Source of the DNA: DATHVI01 sp035461385 | GTDB lineage: Bacteria; Actinomycetota; Thermoleophilia; Solirubrobacterales; 70-9 | DNA length: 33,401 nt | Direction of reading: 5' to 3' | NCBI GenBank assembly: GCA_035461385.1 | Contig: DATHVI010000163.1 | Coordinates: 1 to 33,401 of the forward strand | Shown here: positions 24,325 to 31,619 of the stretch, piece by piece | Layout: the number at the start of each line of letters is the position of its first letter | Numbering within the stretch: position 1 is the first letter of the stretch | The notes under the pieces: generated by a model | The model's input: only the letters and a program-made list of their open reading frames with translations | The model's database searches: none | Told to the model about the DNA's origin: nothing | Translations under genes and position numbers: made by a program

Positions 24325-25455
24325 GTGAGCGTCGAAACGCTGTTCGAATCGCACCGCACCCGGCTGACCCGCAGGCTCGAGCGGATGGTCGGCTCGCGCG
24401 AGGCCGCCGAGGATCTGAGCCAGGAGGCGTTCCTGCGCCTCTGGCGCGGCGGCCCGCTCGAGCGGCCGGTCGCCGAGCAGCGTGCGTGGCTCGAGCGCAC
24501 CGCCTCCAACCTCGCGATCGACGAGCTCCGCAAGCGCCGGCTTCGCGACCACGCTGAGCTCGAGGACGAGGCGGTCGCGGCGATCTCGGCCGACGGCGCC
24601 GAGGCGCTGACGGTCGCCGATGCCCTCGGCCGGCTCGACCCGCATCAGCGCCTGCTCGTCCTGCTGCGGTTCCAGGCCGGGCTACCCCACCGTGAGATCG
24701 GCGAGCTGCTCGCGATCTCGTCCGAGGCGGCGCGCAAGCGGGTCGCCGCCGCCCGCCGCGCATTCGCCGCCGCCTATCACGGCGGTGGATCGGACCAGCC
24801 GCTGATCCTGCTCGCGACCCGCGACCCGCATCACCAGTACGCGAGCTGGCTCGAGGCCGCCGGCGCCGAGGTCCGCCCGCTGCGGCCGGGGGCGCTCGAG
24901 CCCCAGCTCGCCATCGCCGACGGGCTCGTGGTCGGCGGCAGCGTCATCGACATCCACCCCGCGACCTACGGCGAGCGACCCCGGGTGCCGCTGAGAGCGC
25001 CCGACCTGGCGGCGGACGTTCGCGACCTCCGGGTCGTCCGCGCCGCGCTCGAGGCCAGCATCCCCTACCTCGGAATCTGCAGCGGCGCCCAGCTGCTCAA
25101 CATCGCGCTCGGCGGCAGCCTCTACCAGGACCTCCAGCACGACGCGGCGACGCGGCGCTCGCACTGGCGCGTCCAGCACCCGGTCTCGACCTCGCCCGGG
25201 TCGCGCGCCCGCCGGGTCCTCGGCCCGACGGCGGTCGTCTCGAGCGAGCACCACCAGGGGGTGCGGCGGCTCGGGCGCGGCCTGCGTCCGACCTCGGGCT
25301 CCGACGACTCGATCTTCGAGTCGATCGAGCTCGCAGGGAAGCGGTTCGCGCTCGGGCTCCAGTGGCACCCCGAGCACCAGGAGTCCGAGCGCGCGGGGCA
25401 GGCGGTCGCCGACGCGATCGTCGAGGCGGCGGCACGCCGGGAGTCGGACCGGTGA
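24325..25455 (+). CDS. ECF sigma factor fused to a PuuD-like class I glutamine amidotransferase
   Basis: A single 376-residue frame encodes two unrelated modules. Residues 1-150 are an ECF sigma factor: region 2 with EAAEDLSQEAFLRLWR, then TASNLAIDELRKRR, and region 4 with LDPHQRLLVLLRFQAGLPHREIGELLAISSEAARKR. After a linker of a few residues (YHGGGSDQ), residues 156-370 are a peptidase C26/PuuD-type amidotransferase domain: DGLVVGGSVIDIHPATYGE, nucleophile Cys252 in GICSGAQLLNIALGG, and His348/Glu350 in LQWHPEH, so the Cys-His-Glu triad is complete. PuuD hydrolyses gamma-glutamyl-GABA in putrescine breakdown. A polyamine ABC transporter is encoded convergently next door, so sensing or processing a glutamylated polyamine is inferred. 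The GTG at 24325 appears leaderless (TTTAAT at 24314). No anti-sigma gene is adjacent. Confidence 0.92.
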   Translation: MSVETLFESHRTRLTRRLERMVGSREAAEDLSQEAFLRLWRGGPLERPVAEQRAWLERTASNLAIDELRKRRLRDHAELEDEAVAAISADGAEALTVADALGRLDPHQRLLVLLRFQAGLPHREIGELLAISSEAARKRVAAARRAFAAAYHGGGSDQPLILLATRDPHHQYASWLEAAGAEVRPLRPGALEPQLAIADGLVVGGSVIDIHPATYGERPRVPLRAPDLAADVRDLRVVRAALEASIPYLGICSGAQLLNIALGGSLYQDLQHDAATRRSHWRVQHPVSTSPGSRARRVLGPTAVVSSEHHQGVRRLGRGLRPTSGSDDSIFESIELAGKRFALGLQWHPEHQESERAGQAVADAIVEAAARRESDR

Positions 25456-25814
25456 GCGCGGTCGTGCTGCGGCTTCGCTTCGATGCCGGCGCGCCCGAGA
25501 TGCGCCGCCTGGCCGAACGCGACAGCGCCCCGCCGCTCCGCGCGCCGGCGCTCGCCGCCGAGCTCGCGGGCGAGGTCCGGGCCGCGATCTGCCTCGAGAC
25601 GGGGCGCGTCGTCGCCGATCCGTTCCACCCGACCGCCGACCTGGTCGAGCTGCTGCGTGCCCGCGCGGCGCAGCTCAGCGCAGGATCAGGCAGTGCTCAG
25701 GGTGCCAGCCCAGCCGCACCGGCATACCGGGCTCCCAGCGGTCGTCGGCGCGCGAGCGGTAGGTGGCCTGCTCGAGGACGACCAGCCGCGCACCCTCGCC
25801 CAGCGAGACCGTGA
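25452..25814 (+). CDS. Small coupled ORF after the sigma fusion, running into antisense of potA
   Basis: The GTG at 25452 overlaps the TGA of the sigma-amidotransferase gene (GTGA), so coupled translation is likely. The first 75 codons have strong third-position GC and read like a real protein (VVLRLRFDAGAPEMRRLAE, then ETGRVVADPFHPTADLVELLRARAAQ). From about 25677, exactly where the convergent potA stop lies, the codon pattern breaks down. The remaining 45 codons look like antisense of potA. The gene may have lost its own stop, so its natural C-terminus is near residue 75. I do not recognise the family; it may be a partner of the fusion protein. Confidence 0.55.
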   Translation: MSAVVLRLRFDAGAPEMRRLAERDSAPPLRAPALAAELAGEVRAAICLETGRVVADPFHPTADLVELLRARAAQLSAGSGSAQGASPAAPAYRAPSGRRRASGRWPARGRPAAHPRPARP

Positions 25815-26787
25815 TCTGGGTCGTCATCCCGAGGTAGACCCGCGACTCGATCACCCCCGCGAGCTCGACCATCCCGGGCTCGAGCTCGTCGAGCGCGATC
25901 TTCTCGGGGCGGACCGAGATCCGCACCTCCTCGCCCGTCGTGCAGCCGTCGGGAAGCGGCGCCGGGATCCGCAGCGACGGCCCGACCCGGACCGCGTCGG
26001 GGCCGTCGGCGACCCCCTCGAGCAGGTTCGAGATCCCGATGAACCCGGCGACGAACTCCTCGGCCGGGCGCTCGTAGACGTCCTCGGGCGGACCGCACTG
26101 GATCACGCGGCCATCGCGCATCACCGCGATCCGGTCCGACATCGACAGCGCCTCCTCCTGGTCGTGGGTGACGTAGACGAACGTGATCCCGACCTCGCGC
26201 TGGATCTGCTTCAGCTCGACCTGCATCTGGCGGCGGAGCTTGAGGTCGAGCGCCCCGAGCGGCTCGTCGAGCAGCAGCACCGCGGGACGGTTGATCAGCG
26301 CCCGCGCGAGCGCGACCCGCTGCTTCTGGCCGCCGGAGAGCTCGCGCGGCTTGGCGTCGGAGCGGCCATGGAGCTGGACCAACTCGAGCGCGTCGGCGAC
26401 GCGCCGCCGGACCTCGCCGCGGTCGACCTTGCGTCGGCGCAACCCGAAGGCGACGTTCTCGAACACGTCGAGATGCTCGAACAGCGCGTAGCTCTGGAAC
26501 ACGGTGTTGACGTTGCGGCGGTAGGGCGGAATCGCCTCGACCGGCTCGCCCTCGAGGAAGATCCTCCCCTCGGACGGCTGCTCGAACCCGGCGACCATCC
26601 GCAGCGTCGTCGTCTTCCCGCACCCCGATGGGCCGAGGAGCGAGAAGAACTCGCCGCGCCGGATCGTGATCCCGAGCTCGGCGACCGCCTCGGTGTCGCC
26701 GAAGCGCTTCGTCACCGACTCGAACCGGATCGCCTCGTCGCTGGCCCCCGGGCCCCCGTTCGCCTGCTCGTTCACCTCACACCGCAT
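25675..26787 (-). CDS. potA: Polyamine ABC transporter ATP-binding protein (PotA)
   Basis: A 370-residue ABC ATPase of the spermidine/putrescine and Fe/spermidine-type importers. Walker A is GPSGCGKTT (Lys58), Q-loop FQSYALFEHL, signature LSGGQKQRVALARAL, Walker B VLLLDEPLGALD, H-loop YVTHDQEEALSMSD. A C-terminal TOBE domain (about 285-365, EVRISVRPEKIAL) matches PotA length and layout. It powers uptake by the PotB/PotC permease. The ATG at 26787 overlaps the potC end by 11 bases; an in-frame GTG at 26775 is an alternative start. Its 3' end overlaps a convergent small ORF by 140 bases. Confidence 0.94.
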   Translation of the reverse strand: MRCEVNEQANGGPGASDEAIRFESVTKRFGDTEAVAELGITIRRGEFFSLLGPSGCGKTTTLRMVAGFEQPSEGRIFLEGEPVEAIPPYRRNVNTVFQSYALFEHLDVFENVAFGLRRRKVDRGEVRRRVADALELVQLHGRSDAKPRELSGGQKQRVALARALINRPAVLLLDEPLGALDLKLRRQMQVELKQIQREVGITFVYVTHDQEEALSMSDRIAVMRDGRVIQCGPPEDVYERPAEEFVAGFIGISNLLEGVADGPDAVRVGPSLRIPAPLPDGCTTGEEVRISVRPEKIALDELEPGMVELAGVIESRVYLGMTTQITVSLGEGARLVVLEQATYRSRADDRWEPGMPVRLGWHPEHCLILR

Positions 26788-27661
26788 CCTTTCCGATCAG
26801 CACTCCTCCTCCCCGCCTTCCGAGCAGCCGCGGCAGCGCAAGCGCCACCGCGATCGCCGTCACCGAGACGACCAGCATCAGCGTCCCGATCGCGTTGATC
26901 GTCGGCGTCACCCCGAAGCGGATCGATGAGTAGATCCGCACCGGCAGGGGCTGCGGCGACTCGCCGGTGGTGAAGAACGAGAGCACGAAGTCGTCGAAGC
27001 TGAGCGCGAAGACGATCAGCGCGGCGGCGAGGATCGCCGGCCACAGCGCCGGGAGCACGACCAGCCGCAGCGTCTCGACGCGGGTGGCGCCGAGGTCCAT
27101 CGCCGCCTCCTCGACCTCCCGGTTGAGCGAGACCAGCCGCCCGCGGACGATGATCGTCACGAACGAGATCGAGAAGGTGATGTGGGCGATCGTGATCGTC
27201 GCCACCGAGAGGTCCATCCCGATCTGGGTGAACAGCAGCAATGCGGTGACGCCGGCGACGATCTCGGGCACCACCAGCGGCACGAGCATGATCACGTTGG
27301 TCACCGGGGTGAGCCGGTTCCGCGCCCGGACGAGGCCGTAGGCGAGCAGGGTCCCGACCACCGTCGCGACCAGCATCGTCGCGACGGCGATCCCGAGGCT
27401 GGCGTAGAGCGACTCGCGGAGCTGCGGGGTGGCGAGGAACTCCGAGTACCACTGGGTGCTGAAGCCGTCGAAGTTCTGCAGCGAGCGGCTCGAGTTGAAT
27501 GAGAACAGGATCACGATCGCGATCGGCGCGAACGTCCAGACGAGGAACAGCCCGATCACGACCCGCAGGAAGCGCGGGCGGTCGAAGTCGCGGGGCCGGC
27601 TCGACCGCGCCGCACGCCGGCGGGCGAGCGGCAGCCGGGCGACCTTGCCGGTCGCGCTCAC
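26777..27661 (-). CDS. potC: Polyamine ABC transporter permease (PotC)
   Basis: A 294-residue inner-membrane permease with six hydrophobic segments. The cytoplasmic EAA loop reads EEAAMDLGATRVETLRLVVLPALWPAILAA, followed by IVFALSFDDFVLSFFTTG, characteristic of PotC. It forms the channel with PotB and docks on PotA. The GTG at 27661 follows a GAGGTG ribosome site. The 109-base gap from potB contains a dispersed repeat. Substrate (putrescine or spermidine) cannot be told from sequence. Confidence 0.92.
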   Translation of the reverse strand: MSATGKVARLPLARRRAARSSRPRDFDRPRFLRVVIGLFLVWTFAPIAIVILFSFNSSRSLQNFDGFSTQWYSEFLATPQLRESLYASLGIAVATMLVATVVGTLLAYGLVRARNRLTPVTNVIMLVPLVVPEIVAGVTALLLFTQIGMDLSVATITIAHITFSISFVTIIVRGRLVSLNREVEEAAMDLGATRVETLRLVVLPALWPAILAAALIVFALSFDDFVLSFFTTGESPQPLPVRIYSSIRFGVTPTINAIGTLMLVVSVTAIAVALALPRLLGRRGGGVLIGKDAV

Positions 27662-27700
27662 AGGAACACCTCACGGCAGATGCCGCTCTCGCGACATGAA

Positions 27701-27772
27701 TGTCGCTCGCTCACCGACCGTCGATCGCGCTTTGCCACCGAATCCGCGCTCCTTCGTCGCGGCTTCGCGCTC
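27701..27772 (-). repeat. Diverged copy of the 60-bp edge repeat in the potB-potC spacer
   Basis: This 72-base stretch aligns without gaps to 33271-33342 at 58 of 72 positions. Its right end, GCGCTCACAG, contains the potB stop codon (TGA on the minus strand). Beside it, 27691-27697 and 27700-27706 form a 7-bp hairpin (GCGACAT/ATGTCGC). Confidence 0.75.
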
Positions 27773-28622
27773 ACAGTCTCGCCTCCGCCGCCGCCCTGCC
27801 CGCCGAGCGCAGGTAGAAGAGCATGAAGACGAGCAGGAAGGCCATCAGCACCGTCGTCAGCGCGGCGCCGAACGGGTAGTTGCTGGCCTCGAAGAACTGC
27901 TGCTGGATCAGGTTGCCGACCATGTAGGTGTCGGGACCGCCGAGGAGCTGGGCGCTGACGAAGTCGCCGACCGCGGGGAGGAAGACCAGCACCGAGCCGG
28001 CGAGGACGCCCTGGAACGTCGCCGGCCAGGTGACGTGGCGGAAGGTCTGCCAGCCGGTGCCGTAGAGGTCCTTCCCGGCCTCGACCAGCGTCGGGTCCAT
28101 GCGGTCGAGCGCGGCGTAGATCGGCAGGATCATGAACGCCAGGTAGCCGTAGACCAGGCCCCCGATCACCGCCCACGGGGTGTTCAGGAAGCGGACCCCC
28201 TCGGTCGTCAGGCCGGTGTCGGCGAGCACCCCGTTGACGACGCCCTCGTCGGAGAGGATCGCGGTCCAGGCGTAGATCCGGATCAGGTAGTTGACCAGGA
28301 ACGGCAGCACGACCAGCGCCACCAGCAGGTACTTGTAGCGACCCCCGAAGCGGGCGATGTAGTAAGCGACCGGATAGCCGATCGCGATGCAGAGGACCAC
28401 CGTCGCCGCCGCGTAGCCGACCGAGCGCAGGAGCACGGGCGCGAACAGCGGGTCGAGGATCCGCGAGTAGTTCTCGGGGTTCCAGGCGTAGAGCGCGTTC
28501 CCGAGCTCGTCGGTGATGCCGAACGAGATCGCGAGCGTGATCCCGAGCGGGATCACGAAGAGCAGCACCAGCCACGCCGCCCCGGGCAGCAGCATCAGGC
28601 CGGCGAACCGCCGCTCGCTCAC
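27771..28622 (-). CDS. potB: Polyamine ABC transporter permease (PotB)
   Basis: A 283-residue permease with six hydrophobic segments, beginning RRFAGLMLLPGAAWLVLLFVIPLG. The EAA loop is EAGKDLYGTGWQTFRHVTWPATFQGVLAG, followed by LPAVGDFVSAQLLGG, typical of PotB. It pairs with PotC. The GTG at 28622 is preceded by TGCGTGAG, a weak ribosome site, 48 bases after the potD stop. It belongs to the tetR-potD-potB-potC-potA run. Confidence 0.92.
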   Translation of the reverse strand: MSERRFAGLMLLPGAAWLVLLFVIPLGITLAISFGITDELGNALYAWNPENYSRILDPLFAPVLLRSVGYAAATVVLCIAIGYPVAYYIARFGGRYKYLLVALVVLPFLVNYLIRIYAWTAILSDEGVVNGVLADTGLTTEGVRFLNTPWAVIGGLVYGYLAFMILPIYAALDRMDPTLVEAGKDLYGTGWQTFRHVTWPATFQGVLAGSVLVFLPAVGDFVSAQLLGGPDTYMVGNLIQQQFFEASNYPFGAALTTVLMAFLLVFMLFYLRSAGRAAAEARL

Positions 28623-28670
28623 CTCACGCAGCGCCCATCGCTCGTTTCGCCCGCGCTCGGACCGGAGCGG

Positions 28671-29804
28671 CTAGGCGGCCTTGACCTCCGTCCAGACGCG
28701 ATCCCAGTTCTCGCGCGCCTCGCCCTCGAGGTCGGCGAACTGCTGCCCGCCCTCGAGGTCGGCGACCGTCACCTGAAGCTCGGGCTCGTCCTTGACCAGC
28801 TCCGCATATGGCTTCTCCGAGCTTCGCGTCGGCATCGGATATCCGGTCCAGGTGGCGTTCTGGGCCGAGTTCTCGAGGATGAAGTCGATGAACAGCAGCG
28901 CTGTCCCCGGATGCTCGGCGTTCGCAGGGATCGCGAAAACGTCGCTGCCGACTGGAACGCCCTCGCGGTTCTTCTGGAACCTCAGCGTGTCGGGATCGTC
29001 GACCCGGTAGCGGGCATTGATGATGTCGCCGTTCCAGAGGTGCTGGATCCAGGCGTTGCCGCTCGCCATGTTCGTGATCGTGTCGCTCGAGAAGCCCCGC
29101 AGGTCGGGCTTGAGGTCGATCAGGTACTGCTTCGCCTCCTCGAGCTGGTCGGGCTCGGAGGCGTTGAGGTCGTAGCCGTTGACCAGGTTCGCCATCCCGA
29201 TCGCCTCCTGGAAGTCATCGAGGATGTAAGAGCGCCCGTCGGCCTCCGGGTTCGTCAGGTCGCGCCACGAGCCTGTCATCCCGCCGACGCGATCGGCGCG
29301 GTAGCCGAGCCCGGTCAGGTACAGCGAGTACGGGACCGTGTGCTCGGAGCCCGGGTCGTACCAGGGATCGTCGAAGAACGGGTAGACGTCGTCGATCGCG
29401 GTCAGCTTCGCGCGCGGGATCTTGAGCAGGAAGTTCGCCTTCGCAAGCCGGCTCGCGAACTCGGCGCTCGGGAAGATCAGGTCGTAGCGGTTCGACGAGC
29501 GCAGCTTCGCCATCATCGCCGGCATCGAGTCGAAGTTCGACTCGCGAACCTCGACCCCGTACTCGCGCTGGAACTGCTTGATCAGCTTCGGGTCCAGGTA
29601 CTGCGCCCAGTTGAAGTAGACGAGATCGCCGTCGACCTCGGGCTCGATCTCGCGCGTCGTCTCGGCCTCGTCGCCGGCGCTGTTGCCGAGCCCGCAGCCG
29701 GCGAGCGCGGCGCCGAGCGCCAGGCCGCCTCCGACCTTGAGCACGTGCCGCCTCGACATCCGCGCGGCGATCAGCCTCTCGATCTCGTTCCCGTGCATCC
29801 TCAT
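28671..29804 (-). CDS. potD: Polyamine-binding Tat lipoprotein (PotD-like)
   Basis: A 377-residue substrate-binding protein of the spermidine/putrescine family. The N-terminus has twin arginines (Arg18-Arg19, MSRRHVLKVGGG) and a lipobox LAGC with Cys37, so it should be exported folded by Tat and anchored as a lipoprotein. The mature part shows LVYFNWAQYLDPKLIKQF, DLIFPSAEF and PWYDPGSEHTVPYSLYLTGLGY, all PotD/PotF hallmarks. The ATG at 29804 overlaps the TetR stop (ATGA). A second ATG at 29798 sits better behind GGAGGAGG, and either could be used. It delivers polyamine to PotBC. Confidence 0.93.
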   Translation of the reverse strand: MRMHGNEIERLIAARMSRRHVLKVGGGLALGAALAGCGLGNSAGDEAETTREIEPEVDGDLVYFNWAQYLDPKLIKQFQREYGVEVRESNFDSMPAMMAKLRSSNRYDLIFPSAEFASRLAKANFLLKIPRAKLTAIDDVYPFFDDPWYDPGSEHTVPYSLYLTGLGYRADRVGGMTGSWRDLTNPEADGRSYILDDFQEAIGMANLVNGYDLNASEPDQLEEAKQYLIDLKPDLRGFSSDTITNMASGNAWIQHLWNGDIINARYRVDDPDTLRFQKNREGVPVGSDVFAIPANAEHPGTALLFIDFILENSAQNATWTGYPMPTRSSEKPYAELVKDEPELQVTVADLEGGQQFADLEGEARENWDRVWTEVKAA

Positions 29805-30448
29805 CCTCCTCCTGCGAGCAACGCCCGCTCGCCTTGGTCCCGAGCCCGATCGAGCTCGGGAAGCTTCGCCCCGACGAGGCGCTCGGCGATCTCGAGCGAG
29901 AGCTCGAGCATCCGCGCCGCGGGCATCGCCGGATCGCGGAGCGTGGCCTGGACGGCGAGCCCGTCGATCAGCGCCGCGAGGATCATCGCCACCCGCTCGG
30001 GCGGGTCCGAACGGTCGAACTCGCCCCTGCGCTGCCCGTCGGCCACCTGCCGCTCAATCTCCCGCCGCCAGCGCTCGTCGAGCGCCCGGCGGGCCTCGCT
30101 GCTCGCCGCGTCGCGCAGCGCCCAGGTCCACATCTCCATCCACAGGGTCCAGTCGTGTGCCGCCGCCGATGCCTCGATCAGCAGCCGCAGCCGCTCGCCG
30201 GGCGTCTCGAGCGCCTCGAGGCGCTCGGCGAGCTCGGTGTAGAAGCGCTCCTCGGCGAACCCGAGCGCCTCGACCAGCATCCGGTCCTTCGACTCGAACC
30301 AGTAAAGGACGGCCGGTGCGCTGGTGCCCGCCAGCTTCGCCACGTCGGCGATCCTCGTCGCCGCGACCCCCCGCTCGGCCACGACCTCGGCCGCCGCCGC
30401 GAGGATCTGCGGCTTGCGGATGTGGTCGATCTGCGGGCGCGGGCTCAA
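29801..30448 (-). CDS. TetR-family regulator of the polyamine operon
   Basis: A 215-residue TetR protein with an N-terminal helix-turn-helix (ILAAAAEVVAERGVAATRIADVAKLAGTSAPAVLYWFESKDRML) and a BetI-like C-terminal ligand domain. It is first in a translationally coupled run with potD (ATGA overlap), so it probably controls polyamine uptake and itself. The start is given as TTG at 30448; GGAGG is 14 bases upstream, so the start is not certain. A perfect 14-bp palindrome at 30480-30493 is a likely operator. The ligand is plausibly a polyamine or its breakdown product, by context only. Confidence 0.88.
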   Translation of the reverse strand: MSPRPQIDHIRKPQILAAAAEVVAERGVAATRIADVAKLAGTSAPAVLYWFESKDRMLVEALGFAEERFYTELAERLEALETPGERLRLLIEASAAAHDWTLWMEMWTWALRDAASSEARRALDERWRREIERQVADGQRRGEFDRSDPPERVAMILAALIDGLAVQATLRDPAMPAARMLELSLEIAERLVGAKLPELDRARDQGERALLAGGG

Positions 30449-30479
30449 GTCCCTACCGTCTTCCTCCGGTCGCGAAAGC

Positions 30480-30493
30480 TGAACCGCGGTTCA
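30480..30493. promoter_or_regulatory. Perfect palindrome, likely TetR operator
   Basis: TGAACCGCGGTTCA is an exact 14-bp palindrome 32 bases upstream of the tetR-pot operon's first codon. Size, symmetry and position fit a TetR-family operator, and the GAACC/GGTTC half-sites are frequent in TetR operators. Confidence 0.6.
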
Positions 30494-30908
30494 AGTTACA
30501 CCTCGATTGCCGGATTGGCAAGCGCCGCCGAGTCCAACCGTGCAGCGGCGTGACTCGCCGGATCGTCCAAGGGGCCGCTCGCAGCTAGCGGTGGCAGCCG
30601 GCAGGTGGTCGAACTGCCGTGCTGCGCTCCACGGGGCTCGGCGCCGCGGTTCTGCGAGTAGGGCGACGAGAGCCGGTGGTGGTCGGCAGGCTTGCGTCAC
30701 TCGGGCGTCATCGGCAAGGCACCAAACGTGTCAAGCGTGGGTTCTCTCGCGGGCCGCTGCCACCTTTGGGTCGTATGTCAACCCAAAGCGACGATCGGCG
30801 AAGACCCAGACGACGAGTGTCACGTTCGGGGCACCCATCTGGGTGACTTCGCGCCGGCCTTAGGCGCTGCCGGCCGCGCCGCGGGCTCCCGCCCCGGCCG
30901 CGGGCGGA
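30494..30908. other. Gene-free stretch between two tetR genes
   Basis: About 415 bases without an ORF showing the local codon bias. It holds an 8-bp inverted repeat, CTTTGGGT (30764-30771) with ACCCAAAG (30781-30788), and a small ACCCA/TGGGT repeat near 30831. GC drops around 30700-30840. A promoter for the pot operon is expected at its left end, but I cannot point to clear -35 and -10 boxes. Confidence 0.5.
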
Positions 30909-31523
30909 TCAACCAAGCCGCAACGCGTCCGGCTCGATCCCGAGCTCGGCGGCGAGGGCGGCGGCGGTTAGAGCGTGGGCTCGCTCGAAGCTCATCTCCG
31001 GATCGCTGAACAGCGTCCGGACCCCGGTCCCGTCGAGCAGCGCCATCGCCAGGTCGGCGGCGCGGGCGACGTCGACTCCGGAGGCGAACTCGCCGCTGTC
31101 GATCCCGGCCTGGATCAGCCCTCCCACCCAGTCGCGATAGCGGCTGTAGAGCCGGGCGGCCACCGGGCGCAGGGCGGGCTCGCGGACAGCGCGCAGCCAG
31201 AGCTCGACCCACAGCACCCAGTCGCGCTCCTGCGGGCCGGGCAGCGGCAGGCTCTCGCCGAGCGCGCGGGCGAGGCGCTCGCTCGCCGTCTCCGCCTCGG
31301 GCGCGGAGGTGAAGCGCTCGTCGCCCGCCTGCTCGAAGGAGTGGATCAGCGCCTGCTCGAGGAGCTCCTCGCGGGTCGAGAAGTAGTGGTGGACGAGCGC
31401 GGTCGAGGCCCCGGCGCGCATCGCGACCCGGGCGATGCGCACCTCGTCGATCCCGACCGCGGCGATCAGCTCGCAGGCGGCCTCGAGGATCCGCTCGCGA
31501 GAATCGGGAGCCTCAGCGCTCAC
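30909..31523 (-). CDS. TetR-family regulator
   Basis: A 204-residue TetR protein: helix-turn-helix at about 8-55 (ERILEAACELIAAVGIDEVRIARVAMRAGASTALVHHYFSTREELL) and a BetI-like C-terminal domain (VLWVELWLRAVREP). It resembles the other TetR of this window in layout, and both carry the W-x-E-(L/M)-W segment, so they may be paralogues. The start is GTG at 31523. It follows the FAD oxidoreductase gene by 96 bases on the same strand. No obvious operator palindrome is seen in that gap. Confidence 0.88.
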   Translation of the reverse strand: MSAEAPDSRERILEAACELIAAVGIDEVRIARVAMRAGASTALVHHYFSTREELLEQALIHSFEQAGDERFTSAPEAETASERLARALGESLPLPGPQERDWVLWVELWLRAVREPALRPVAARLYSRYRDWVGGLIQAGIDSGEFASGVDVARAADLAMALLDGTGVRTLFSDPEMSFERAHALTAAALAAELGIEPDALRLG

Positions 31524-31619
31524 ACCGAACCTGCGGCGGCTTCGCCGCCGTACCTGCCTGTCGCGGTGCCGACATCTCAGCGCGGCCTGACCCGAAGCGG
31601 ATCGGCTGCGGCACCTCGC

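Noticed and set aside
28623..28670. Possible third copy of the 60-bp repeat between potD and potB
   Set aside because: Only scattered similarity (CGGGCGAAACGAGCGAT and GTGAG) needing gaps; not convincing by eye.
30776..30781. TTGACA on the minus strand as a -35 box for the pot operon
   Set aside because: No -10 at a suitable distance, it is about 330 bases from the first codon, and it lies in the loop of an inverted repeat.
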